Shown here one piece after another: positions 1 to 7,213 of a stretch of DNA of 64,000 nt (position 1 is the first letter of the stretch; every line of letters starts with the position of its first letter). This DNA comes from Zoogloea sp044344315 (GTDB lineage: Bacteria > Pseudomonadota > Gammaproteobacteria > Burkholderiales > Rhodocyclaceae). Location: positions 1-64,000 of the forward strand of contig NZ_JBIJDC010000001.1 in NCBI RefSeq assembly GCF_044344315.1, written 5' to 3'. The position numbers and the translations under genes were made by a program. A model generated the notes under the pieces. The model was not told the DNA's origin. It worked only from the letters and a program-made list of their open reading frames with translations, and ran no database searches.

Positions 1-576
1 GCCTGCCGCAAGATCGGCTACCGCGGAGCCGGCACCTTCGAGTTCCTTTTCGAAAACGGCGAGTTCTACTTCATCGAGATGAACACCCGGGTCCAGGTCG
101 AACACCCGGTCACCGAGCTCATCACCGGCGTCGACATCGTTCAGGAACAGATCCGCGTCGCCGCAGGCCAGAAGCTGCGTTACAAGCAGAAGGACATCGA
201 GTTCCGCGGCCACGCCATCGAATGCCGCATCAACGCGGAAGACCCGTTCAAGTTCACCCCCTGCCCGGGCAAGATCAGCAACTGGCACGTGCCCGGCGGC
301 CCCGGCGTACGGGTGGACTCCCACGTGTACAACGGCTACACGGTGCCCCAGCACTACGACTCGATGATCGGCAAGCTGATCACCTACGGCGATACCCGCG
401 ACCAGGCCATCCGCCGCATGCGCATCGCCCTGTCCGAAATGCTGGTGGAAGGTATCAAGACCAACATCCCGCTGCACCAGGAGCTGATGCTCGATGCCCG
501 CTTCGTCGAAGGCGGCACCAGCATCCATTACCTGGAGCACAAGCTGGCGGGGCGCAACGAAGTCAGCAAGAACTGA
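1..576 (+). CDS. accC: Biotin carboxylase, acetyl-CoA carboxylase subunit (5' truncated)
   Basis: The frame is open from base 1, so the start lies left of the window; 191 C-terminal residues are visible. Biotin carboxylase carries out the ATP-dependent carboxylation of biotin on AccB, the first half-reaction of acetyl-CoA carboxylase in fatty-acid synthesis (cytoplasm). The ATP-grasp signature EMNTRVQVEHPVTE is encoded at about 76-117, followed by the family C-terminal region with HAIECRINAEDP and the YDSMIGKLI segment. The TGA stop (574-576) overlaps the prmA ATG by one base, suggesting translational coupling. accB would be expected just upstream, outside the window. No anomaly seen. Confidence 0.96.
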   Translation, partial: ACRKIGYRGAGTFEFLFENGEFYFIEMNTRVQVEHPVTELITGVDIVQEQIRVAAGQKLRYKQKDIEFRGHAIECRINAEDPFKFTPCPGKISNWHVPGGPGVRVDSHVYNGYTVPQHYDSMIGKLITYGDTRDQAIRRMRIALSEMLVEGIKTNIPLHQELMLDARFVEGGTSIHYLEHKLAGRNEVSKN

Positions 577-1478
577 TGTGGATCTCGGTCATTCTGCAGG
601 CTGATGCCAAGCGCGCCGAGGCCCTGTCCGAGGCGCTGATGGAGCACGGCGCCCTGTCGGTGAGCATCGATGACGCCGACGCCGGCACCGAGGCTGAAAG
701 GCCCCAGTTCGGCGAACCCGGCATGTCTCCGGCAAGCCTGTGGGACCACAGCCGCGTCATCGCCCTGTTCGACACCGACACCGACCTCGCTGCGGCCCTG
801 GCTACCGCCTCGGCCGCAGCAGGGCTCGCTGCCGTGCCGCCCTTCACCATCGAGGAAGTGGAAGAACAGAACTGGGTGCAGCTTACCCAGAGCCAGTTCG
901 ACCCGATCCGCATCACCGACCGCCTGTGGATCGTGCCTTCGTGGCACGAGTCCCCCGACCCCAGCGCCATCAACCTGATCCTCGATCCGGGCATGGCCTT
1001 CGGCACCGGGTCGCATCCAACTACCCGGCTGTGTCTCGAGTGGCTGACCACCGAGATCCAGCCGGGCGTCAGCGTGCTCGACTACGGCTGCGGCTCCGGC
1101 ATCCTGGCCATCGCCGCGGTCAAGCTGGGGGCAGGTGAAGTCACTGGCGTCGACATCGACGAGAAGGCCGTCGAAACCGCTGCCGACAACGCCGCCAACA
1201 ACGCAGTGAGCCTGCACCTGCAGGTGTCCGCCAAGCCCCTTGAGGGCACCTTCCAGCGGGTGGTCGCCAACATCCTGACCAATCCCCTCAAGATGCTCGC
1301 CCCGCTACTGGCGGCCCGCGTCGCCCCGGGCGGCAAGCTGGCCCTGTCGGGCGTCCTGGAAGCCCAGGCGCAGGACGTCATCGAGGCCTACGCCCCGTAC
1401 ATCACCCTGCGGGTCGGCGCCACCCACGAAGGCTGGGTTCGCCTTGAAGGCGATCGGCCGGAGCAGGCGGTCTCATGA
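576..1478 (+). CDS. prmA: Ribosomal protein L11 methyltransferase
   Basis: A 300-residue protein, the usual PrmA length. PrmA trimethylates ribosomal protein L11 with S-adenosylmethionine. The SAM-binding glycine motif DYGCGSGILA begins at residue 169, the acidic VTGVDID strand follows, and the family NILTNPL motif is at about 232-238. The N-terminal MWISVILQAD is the typical start of the substrate-recognition domain. The ATG at 576 overlaps the accC stop. A longer reading from 222 exists but would lie inside accC and lacks homology to the family, so I reject it. The 3' end overlaps the next gene by an ATGA junction. The accC-prmA-zinc-ribbon order is familiar in betaproteobacteria. Confidence 0.96.
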   Translation: MWISVILQADAKRAEALSEALMEHGALSVSIDDADAGTEAERPQFGEPGMSPASLWDHSRVIALFDTDTDLAAALATASAAAGLAAVPPFTIEEVEEQNWVQLTQSQFDPIRITDRLWIVPSWHESPDPSAINLILDPGMAFGTGSHPTTRLCLEWLTTEIQPGVSVLDYGCGSGILAIAAVKLGAGEVTGVDIDEKAVETAADNAANNAVSLHLQVSAKPLEGTFQRVVANILTNPLKMLAPLLAARVAPGGKLALSGVLEAQAQDVIEAYAPYITLRVGATHEGWVRLEGDRPEQAVS

Positions 1479-3046
1479 TCCTGGCGCGCTGCCCGGAGTG
1501 CTCCACCACCTTCCGGGTGCGCCCCGAGCAGCTGCGCGCCCGCCAGGGGCGCGTGCGCTGCGGTCAGTGCAACCATGCCTTCAACGCCCTGGAAACGCTG
1601 GTCGAAGAAGGTACTGCTGCCCATCCGCAGCTGCAGCCGCCCGCGAGCGGGCCTGCGCTCTTCGTACTCGAAGAGAAGCCCGCCGACGTCACCGGCCCAG
1701 CGGAGCGCATCGATCCCTATGACACCTGGCCTCCCGCCGAGCCGGCGCCCGGCGATGACCCAGCAGCCCTGCCCGCGCTCACCGAAGCCGAGCCCGAGCC
1801 CGAGCCCTACGGGAGCATGGAGCCGGTCATCGAGTTCGGTGCAGACTTCCTCCCGGACGAAGCCCGGCCCCGCGAACCCGCGGATGCGGGCATCGACATC
1901 ACCGCTGCCGTCGAAGCCCTTCTCCCGGACGACAACGAGGCCACGCCTGAAACGCCTCCCGCCCTAACAGCCATAGACGACGACGGACGGCAGGAGCCCG
2001 TAGGCACAATCATCGGCGACACAGATGAAGAATGGTCCGCCCTGGAGGCGGACATGCCGGACGAGGCCTCTACGCCCACGGGCCTGGCCAAGGAAGCCAC
2101 CGATGCCGCACGCCCCGGTGACGCGTTTCCGGTCGAATCCGTTCCAGGCTTCGACGACATCCCGACCTTCGAGCCCTCTCGGCCGGAGGAAGACTCGCCT
2201 CCCGCCTTCGACGCTGCCCCCCTGCCGGACAGGCTTCCCATTCCCGACTCCCTGTCCCTGGATCTCGACACCCTGTACGACGAGCCTGCCGATGGCGGCC
2301 GGGTGAACAGCACGGCCGGCGCATCAGCCCTGGAATTCGGTCTTCCGCCAGAAGTAGAGCCTCCCGAAGCACCAATCGACTTCGAGACCCTGATCCACAC
2401 CCGCGACCCGGGACACGCCGGCGAAGCCCTGGCCCAGGCCGACGCTGCCGCCGGGCACACTGCGCCCGTGACGCCCGCCCCGGTCATCACGCCCCCCCCG
2501 GTTGCGGACGCTGCCGACGACGAGGATGACGACGCCGACACCGAGGAAGTGGAAGCACCCCGCAGCCCCGCCCTCAGTCAAGCCCTGTGGGCCGCAGCGG
2601 CCACCCTGCTGACCCTGGGGATACTTGCCCAGGGCGCACTCGTTTTCCGCAACGAGATCGCCCTGTCCTCGCCCCAGCTGCGCCCCGCCCTGGAAAGCCT
2701 GTGCGCCGGCCTGGGCTGCGACCTGCCCCTGCCCCGCCACGCCGCCGACATCGCCATCGAGAGCTCGGACATCCAGCCCGATGCCAGCCGCGAAGCCTAC
2801 TTCACCCTGCACGCCACCCTGCGCAACCGGGCCGAGTTCCAGCAGACCTGGCCCCACGTGGAAATCACGCTCACCGACGCCCGTGACAAGGCCCTGGTGC
2901 GGCGCGTCCTGGAGCCCGCTCAGTGGCTGCCGGCCGATGCCCCGAGGGATGCCTTCCCGGCGCGGGGAGAAGCCGCCATCCGGGTGGCCTTTGAAGCACC
3001 GGGCGTAGCGGCCGCAGGCTACCGCGTCTACGCCTTCTACCCCTGA
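1475..3046 (+). CDS. DUF3426 / MJ0042-type zinc-ribbon membrane protein
   Basis: This 523-residue protein opens with a zinc ribbon (Cys6, Cys9, Cys29, Cys32; CPEC and CGQC) of the MJ0042 finger-like type. A long acidic, proline-rich, low-complexity region follows (about 45-365). A single transmembrane helix lies at about 368-392, and the C-terminal DUF3426 domain (about 400-523) should be periplasmic. Such proteins commonly follow prmA in betaproteobacteria; their function is not established. The topology suggests a cytoplasmic zinc-sensing head joined to a periplasmic domain, but that is inference. The acidic linker is longer than in many homologues I recall and contains a C8 run near 2492. 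Confidence 0.85.
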   Translation: MILARCPECSTTFRVRPEQLRARQGRVRCGQCNHAFNALETLVEEGTAAHPQLQPPASGPALFVLEEKPADVTGPAERIDPYDTWPPAEPAPGDDPAALPALTEAEPEPEPYGSMEPVIEFGADFLPDEARPREPADAGIDITAAVEALLPDDNEATPETPPALTAIDDDGRQEPVGTIIGDTDEEWSALEADMPDEASTPTGLAKEATDAARPGDAFPVESVPGFDDIPTFEPSRPEEDSPPAFDAAPLPDRLPIPDSLSLDLDTLYDEPADGGRVNSTAGASALEFGLPPEVEPPEAPIDFETLIHTRDPGHAGEALAQADAAAGHTAPVTPAPVITPPPVADAADDEDDDADTEEVEAPRSPALSQALWAAAATLLTLGILAQGALVFRNEIALSSPQLRPALESLCAGLGCDLPLPRHAADIAIESSDIQPDASREAYFTLHATLRNRAEFQQTWPHVEITLTDARDKALVRRVLEPAQWLPADAPRDAFPARGEAAIRVAFEAPGVAAAGYRVYAFYP

Positions 3047-3138
3047 CACTACCCGGCCCGGCCGGAACGGATCACCTCTGCTTCAGGTCCACCGCCCGGC
3101 GCTCCCGACACAAACCCTTACTCTCGCCGACCCGCCCC

Positions 3139-4074
3139 ATGTCCACGCTCATCTGCGGCTCCATCGCCTTCGATTCGATCATGGTGTTCCATGACCGCTT
3201 CCGCAACCACATCCTCCCCGAGCAAATTCATATCCTCAACGTCTCCTTCCTGGTGCCCGAACTGCGGCGGGAGTTCGGGGGCTGTGCAGGGAACATTGCC
3301 TACAACCTCAAACTGCTGGGCGGCGATCCGCTGATCATGGCCACGGTGGGTGACGATGCCGGCCCCTACCTGGAGCGCCTTGACCGCCTCGGCCTGGCGC
3401 GCACCCACGTCACTCAGGTGCCCGGGACCTTCACCGCCCAGGCCTTCATCACCACCGACCTGGACGACAACCAGATCACCGCCTTCCATCCGGGTGCCAT
3501 GGTGCATTCCCACCGCAACAAGGTAGAGCACACCCGCGGCGTCACCCTGGGCATCGTGTCACCCGATGGTCGCGACGGCATGCTTGAGCACGTGCGCCAG
3601 TTGGCGGAAGCAGGCATCCCCTTCGTCTTCGACCCGGGCCAGGGCCTGCCCATGTTCAATGGCGAAGAACTCCTCGGTTGCCTGCAACTGGCGGACTACT
3701 GCACGGTCAACGACTACGAGGCCCGCCTGCTGTGCGAGCGCACCGGACGCAGCATCGAATCCCTCGCTGGCGAAGTCAGGGCCTTGATCGTGACCCGCGG
3801 CGGTGAGGGCTCCGAGATTCATGCCGACGGCCAGAAAATGTCGATCCCCTGTGCGACCCCTGCCAGCCTCGAAGACCCCACCGGCTGCGGCGACGCCTAC
3901 CGGGCCGGGCTGCTCTATGGCATCGAGCACGGCATGGACTGGGAACAGACCGGGCGCCTCGCCTCATTGATGGGCGCCATCAAGATTGCACACCGCGGCG
4001 GGCAGAACCACGCCCCGTCCCGCGACGAGATCGGGGAAGCCTACAAGGCAGCCTTTGGAACACGACTTTGGTAA
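3139..4074 (+). CDS. PfkB-family carbohydrate/adenosine kinase
   Basis: A 311-residue ribokinase-like enzyme. The N-terminus (MSTLICGSIAFDSI) is the first strand of the PfkB fold. The glycine-rich GGCAGNIAYNL segment near residue 47 is PfkB signature 1. DPTGCGD at about 246-252 is signature 2 and provides the catalytic aspartate. Closest in style to proteins annotated as adenosine kinase or general carbohydrate kinase; the substrate cannot be fixed from sequence. It would phosphorylate a sugar or nucleoside hydroxyl with ATP in the cytoplasm. It lies 92 nt after the zinc-ribbon gene and just before the SlyB-like lipoprotein, probably co-transcribed. Confidence 0.88.
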   Translation: MSTLICGSIAFDSIMVFHDRFRNHILPEQIHILNVSFLVPELRREFGGCAGNIAYNLKLLGGDPLIMATVGDDAGPYLERLDRLGLARTHVTQVPGTFTAQAFITTDLDDNQITAFHPGAMVHSHRNKVEHTRGVTLGIVSPDGRDGMLEHVRQLAEAGIPFVFDPGQGLPMFNGEELLGCLQLADYCTVNDYEARLLCERTGRSIESLAGEVRALIVTRGGEGSEIHADGQKMSIPCATPASLEDPTGCGDAYRAGLLYGIEHGMDWEQTGRLASLMGAIKIAHRGGQNHAPSRDEIGEAYKAAFGTRLW

Positions 4075-4085
4075 AAGGAAACGCG

Positions 4086-4541
4086 ATGCGACTACTGAAT
4101 CTAGGCCTCTCCCTCCTTGCCGCCGTAACCATCACCGGCTGCGCCTCCGGCCTTGGCGGCGGTGACTATGAACGCACCGAAGCACGCCGCGTGATGAGTG
4201 TGCGCATGGGCGTCGTAGAAGGCGTCCGCCCGGTGAAGCTCGAAGGAACCAACTCGCCCATCGGCACCTTGGCTGGCGCGGCCGTCGGCGGCATCGCCGG
4301 CAGTACGGTCGGCGCAGGCAAGGGCGCAGGCGTCGCTGCCGTGGTCGGTGCAGTGGTAGGCGGCCTGGCAGGCGCCGCCGCCGAAGAGAGCATGACCCGC
4401 AAGCAAGGCATCGAAGTGACCCTGAAGATGGACAACGGCGAACTGCTGGCCATCGTCCAGGAAGACGGCGGCGAGAACTTCGCCCCCGGCGAGCGCGTGC
4501 GCCTGCTCCAGGATGGGCGAAATACCCGCGTCACCCGCTGA
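4086..4541 (+). CDS. SlyB-like glycine-zipper outer-membrane lipoprotein
   Basis: A 151-residue predicted lipoprotein. I chose the ATG at 4086 because it follows an AAAAGGAA ribosome-binding site and begins a good lipoprotein signal (MRLLNLGLSLLAAVTITGC, lipobox ITGC). The next segment carries a glycine zipper (two alanine/glycine-rich stretches around residues 60-100), as in SlyB/PCP-family outer-membrane lipoproteins, and the C-terminal part resembles the SlyB basic region. SlyB-type proteins stabilise the outer membrane. A longer start 18 nt upstream would place charged residues ahead of the signal and overlap the kinase gene. The 97-nt gap downstream holds the hairpin described at 4611-4640. 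Confidence 0.85.
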   Translation: MRLLNLGLSLLAAVTITGCASGLGGGDYERTEARRVMSVRMGVVEGVRPVKLEGTNSPIGTLAGAAVGGIAGSTVGAGKGAGVAAVVGAVVGGLAGAAAEESMTRKQGIEVTLKMDNGELLAIVQEDGGENFAPGERVRLLQDGRNTRVTR

Positions 4542-4610
4542 GGCTGTCGACGGGCTGCGTCACGGGCCCGTCATCACCGCTTCACGGTAACGCAATGCAG
4601 CATTTCCACA

Positions 4611-4640
4611 ATGGCGGAAACCTCATGAGGATTCCGCCAT
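4611..4640 (+). promoter_or_regulatory. Hairpin enclosing the olsB ribosome-binding site and start codon
   Basis: ATGGCGGAA (4611-4619) pairs perfectly with TTCCGCCAT (4632-4640), and the bases between contain the palindrome CCTCATGAGG. The predicted Shine-Dalgarno GAGGA (4627-4631) and the first two bases of the olsB ATG (4639-4641) lie inside the structure. An outer GCAGC/GCTGC pair (4597-4601 with 4641-4645) could extend it. The pairing is seen directly; a role in translational control is inference. As DNA it could also be an operator. Confidence 0.5.
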
Positions 4641-5397
4641 GCTGCAAAAGGAACAACGAACCACCCATCGCCCGGGCCGCAATCTGCACGTCGGTCTGGC
4701 CACCTGCCCCACCGAGATCCTGGAAGCCCAGAAGCTACGCTACCGGGTTTTTGGCGAAGAGATGGGCGCCCGCCTGCCCACCCGCGTTCCGGGCGTCGAC
4801 CGGGATCTCTACGATGCCTTCTGCGATCACCTGATCGTCCGCGACGAGGACGCCGGGCGCATCGTCGGCACCTACCGCATCCTGTCCCCGGCATCGGCCC
4901 GGGAAGTCGGCAGCTACTATTCCGAGAACGAGTTCGACCTGACCCGCCTGCGCCACCTGCGCGGCCGCATGGTGGAGATCGGCCGTTCCTGCATCGACGC
5001 CGACTACCGCTCCGGCGCCGTGATCACGCTGCTGTGGGCCGGCCTGGCCCGCTACATGCTGGAGAACAGCTACGACTACCTGATCGGCTGCGCCTCGATC
5101 AGCATGGCCGACGGCGGGCATGCGGCGGCCAGTCTGTATAATCGTCTGAAGGAAGAACACCTGTGCCCGCTCGAGTACCGCATGTTCCCGCGCACGCCGC
5201 TGCCGCTGCAGGCGCTGCGCCAGGATCTCGACGCCGACACCCCCCCGCTGATCAAGGGCTACCTGCGCGCCGGCGCCTGGATTTGCGGCGAGCCGGCCTG
5301 GGACCCCGATTTCAACACGGCCGACCTGCCCATCCTGCTGCCGGTTTCCCGGCTCGACGCGCGCTACGCCAAACACTTCATGGGACGCAAGGACTGA
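4639..5397 (+). CDS. olsB: L-ornithine N-alpha-acyltransferase (acyl-ACP dependent)
   Basis: A 252-residue GNAT-type acyltransferase. OlsB transfers a 3-hydroxyacyl chain from acyl-ACP to ornithine, giving the lyso-lipid of the phosphate-free ornithine-lipid pathway. Family hallmarks are the KLRYRVFGEEMGA block near residue 35, the aspartate-rich DLYDAFCDHLIV block near 55-66, and the GRSCIDADYRSGAVI segment near 115. The next gene encodes a PlsC/OlsA-type acyltransferase, which supplies the second step and supports this call over the looser 'hemolysin-like' label. The ATG and its GAGGA site sit inside a hairpin. Ornithine lipids are often induced by phosphate limitation, but I see no convincing Pho box. 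Confidence 0.82.
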   Translation: MLQKEQRTTHRPGRNLHVGLATCPTEILEAQKLRYRVFGEEMGARLPTRVPGVDRDLYDAFCDHLIVRDEDAGRIVGTYRILSPASAREVGSYYSENEFDLTRLRHLRGRMVEIGRSCIDADYRSGAVITLLWAGLARYMLENSYDYLIGCASISMADGGHAAASLYNRLKEEHLCPLEYRMFPRTPLPLQALRQDLDADTPPLIKGYLRAGAWICGEPAWDPDFNTADLPILLPVSRLDARYAKHFMGRKD

Positions 5398-6137
5398 AAC
5401 CCGCCAACCGCCTCCAGCCCCTTACCCGCTATGCCCGCCTGGCCGGCCACCTGCTGGCCGCGGTGGTGCTCACCGCGGTGGTCGTCCCCTTTGCCTCACC
5501 GGCACGGCAGTTGGCGCTCCGACAGCGCTGGTCGGCCCGCCTGCTGAAGATCCTCGGCATCCGCCTCCACGCCGACGCCCCCTTCATTGGCCCCGGCAGC
5601 CTGATCGTCGCCAACCACGTGTCGTGGCTCGACATCTTCGTGATCAACGCGGCCTTTCCGACCACCTTCGTGTCCAAGGCCGAGGTGCGGGAATGGCCCC
5701 TGGCCGGCTGGCTGGCCACTCGGCACGAAACCGTGTTCCTGCGCCGGGGCAGCCGTGGCCATGCACGCATCGTCAATGGGGAAATCGCCACCCTCCTCAC
5801 TCAGGGCCGGCACGTGACGGTGTTTCCGGAAGGCACCACCACCGATGGCAGCCATGTGCTGGGGTTTCACGGGGCCTTGCTGCAGGCAGCCATCGAGGCC
5901 AAAGCACCGCTGCAGCCCATCTCCATCGCCTATCGCCAGCCCGACGGGCAATACACCCGGGCGCCGGCCTACGATGGTGATCTGAGCCTGCTGGACAGCC
6001 TGAGGGCCATCGTGGCGGAGCCGCAGATCATCGCCCGGCTGAGGGTCGGCGAGCCCCTTTCCGTCGTTGACACACCCGACCGGAAAGCCCTCGCCCACCT
6101 GGCACGGGACCGCATCGTCGCCGGCATCGCCGACTGA
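5394..6137 (+). CDS. olsA: Lysophospholipid/lyso-ornithine-lipid O-acyltransferase (PlsC family)
   Basis: About 247 residues of the 1-acyl-glycerol-3-phosphate acyltransferase family. Block I is NHVSWLDIF (HX4D) and block III is FPEGTTTDG. An N-terminal hydrophobic helix (HLLAAVVLTAVVVPF) anchors it to the inner membrane. Beside olsB it most likely acylates lyso-ornithine lipid, though PlsC activity is also possible. No ATG, GTG or TTG exists in frame between the olsB end and GTG 5463, which falls inside the membrane helix. The best-placed start is CTG 5394, overlapping the olsB stop as CTGA. The start is therefore uncertain; the reading frame and family are not. Confidence 0.85.
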   Translation: MKPANRLQPLTRYARLAGHLLAAVVLTAVVVPFASPARQLALRQRWSARLLKILGIRLHADAPFIGPGSLIVANHVSWLDIFVINAAFPTTFVSKAEVREWPLAGWLATRHETVFLRRGSRGHARIVNGEIATLLTQGRHVTVFPEGTTTDGSHVLGFHGALLQAAIEAKAPLQPISIAYRQPDGQYTRAPAYDGDLSLLDSLRAIVAEPQIIARLRVGEPLSVVDTPDRKALAHLARDRIVAGIAD

Positions 6138-6230
6138 CCGACCGACAACATCTCCTCAGCGCCCCCGAAGCGAAACGTCCTACCGGATGCGGATCTCCTG
6201 CAGGTGCTGCCCGATGGTGGCGGGAGGGAC

Positions 6231-6258
6231 TGTGGGGGCGACTTCAGTCGCCCCCACA
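6231..6258. terminator. Strong bidirectional hairpin between olsA and apaH
   Basis: TGTGGGGGCGAC (6231-6242) and GTCGCCCCCACA (6247-6258) form a 12-bp perfect stem around TTCA, extendable by one T-A pair. It lies between convergent genes and is probably a shared terminator. The GTGGGGGCGAC-type stem also resembles a repetitive extragenic palindrome; I saw no second copy in the window. Confidence 0.7.
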
Positions 6259-6293
6259 CGTCAAGCTGACGTTCTGAGGTTTGTCACACGCAC

Positions 6294-7127
6294 TCAGGAC
6301 GGCTTGACCTTGCCATGGGTGAGCCCGGGGCAGGGCACCTGGAACACGGCCTTGTCCTCCAGACGCACAGCGGTGAGCTCCCGCCCCCACAGGCAACCGG
6401 AATCCAGGGCCATCAAACCCGGTTCGATCTTGAGCCCGAGGGCTGACCAGTGTCCGACCACCAGGGTGGTGTCAGCGCTCAGGCGCCCCGGCACCTCGAA
6501 CCAGGGCAGATAGCCCTTGGGCGCCCGGGCCACCTCGCCCTTGACCTTGAAGTCCATCACCCCTTCCGGAGTACAGAAACGCATGCGCGTCATGGCATTG
6601 ACAACCACCCGCATGCGTTCGTAATCCCGCAGCTCCTCACGCCAGGCGGCCGGCTCGCTGCCCCACAGGTTATTCAGCAGATCTGCATGGTAAGGGCCCG
6701 CCAGGGCACCCTCGACCTCCCGGGCCAGGGCCCGGGCCTGAGCGACGGTCCAGCCCGGCAGCAGGCCGGCGTGGACCATGGCGAAACCGTTCTCCACATG
6801 CATCAGCGGCCGGGTGCGCAGCCAGCCCAGAAGCACCTCCCGGTCCGGGGCATCGAGCACCGCCTGGATGGTGTCGTCCTTGCCCCGGTTGCGCACGCTG
6901 CCATAGGCCACCATCAGAAGGTAGAGATCGTGGTTGCCGAGGACGGTCACCGCCGCCGGCCCCAGGTCACGAACATAGCGCAGGGTGTGCAGGGAGTCGG
7001 GCCCGCGGTTGACCAGATCGCCCACCAGCCACAGGCGGTCCCGGGCCGGATCGAAGGCTACCCGCTTGAGCAGGGCCGTGAGGGACGCAAAACACCCTTG
7101 GATGTCGCCGATGGCGTAAGTGGCCAT
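6294..7127 (-). CDS. apaH: Symmetrical bis(5'-nucleosyl)-tetraphosphatase
   Basis: A 277-residue calcineurin-type phosphoesterase, normal ApaH length. ApaH splits Ap4A into two ADP, clearing dinucleoside polyphosphate alarmones and removing Np4 RNA caps. Metal-binding motifs are in order: GDIQGC at residues 7-12, GDLVNRGPDS at about 36-45 and GNHD at 64-67. The ATG at 7127 matches the family N-terminus (MATYAIGDIQG). It lies 86 nt downstream of the WbpM-like gene on the same strand, so it may be the last gene of that operon, although its role is unrelated to polysaccharide synthesis. A strong hairpin follows it. Confidence 0.95.
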   Translation of the reverse strand: MATYAIGDIQGCFASLTALLKRVAFDPARDRLWLVGDLVNRGPDSLHTLRYVRDLGPAAVTVLGNHDLYLLMVAYGSVRNRGKDDTIQAVLDAPDREVLLGWLRTRPLMHVENGFAMVHAGLLPGWTVAQARALAREVEGALAGPYHADLLNNLWGSEPAAWREELRDYERMRVVVNAMTRMRFCTPEGVMDFKVKGEVARAPKGYLPWFEVPGRLSADTTLVVGHWSALGLKIEPGLMALDSGCLWGRELTAVRLEDKAVFQVPCPGLTHGKVKPS

Positions 7128-7213
7128 GGTCAGTGCGGTCCGTCGGAGCGGAGGGGGTGACGCGCTCCCCGAGGGGCGCGCGAATGGTGAGCGTGGGAAT
7201 GTCTCATGTCAGG

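Noticed and set aside
222..575. Upstream extension of prmA inside accC
   Set aside because: The sequence is an Arg/Pro/His-rich shadow of accC; PrmA homology starts at 576.
4543..4580. CTGTCGA-CGGG-CTGCGTC direct repeats resembling a Pho box upstream of olsB
   Set aside because: Only about five of seven bases match per half and the third repeat is out of register; too weak to report despite the biological appeal.
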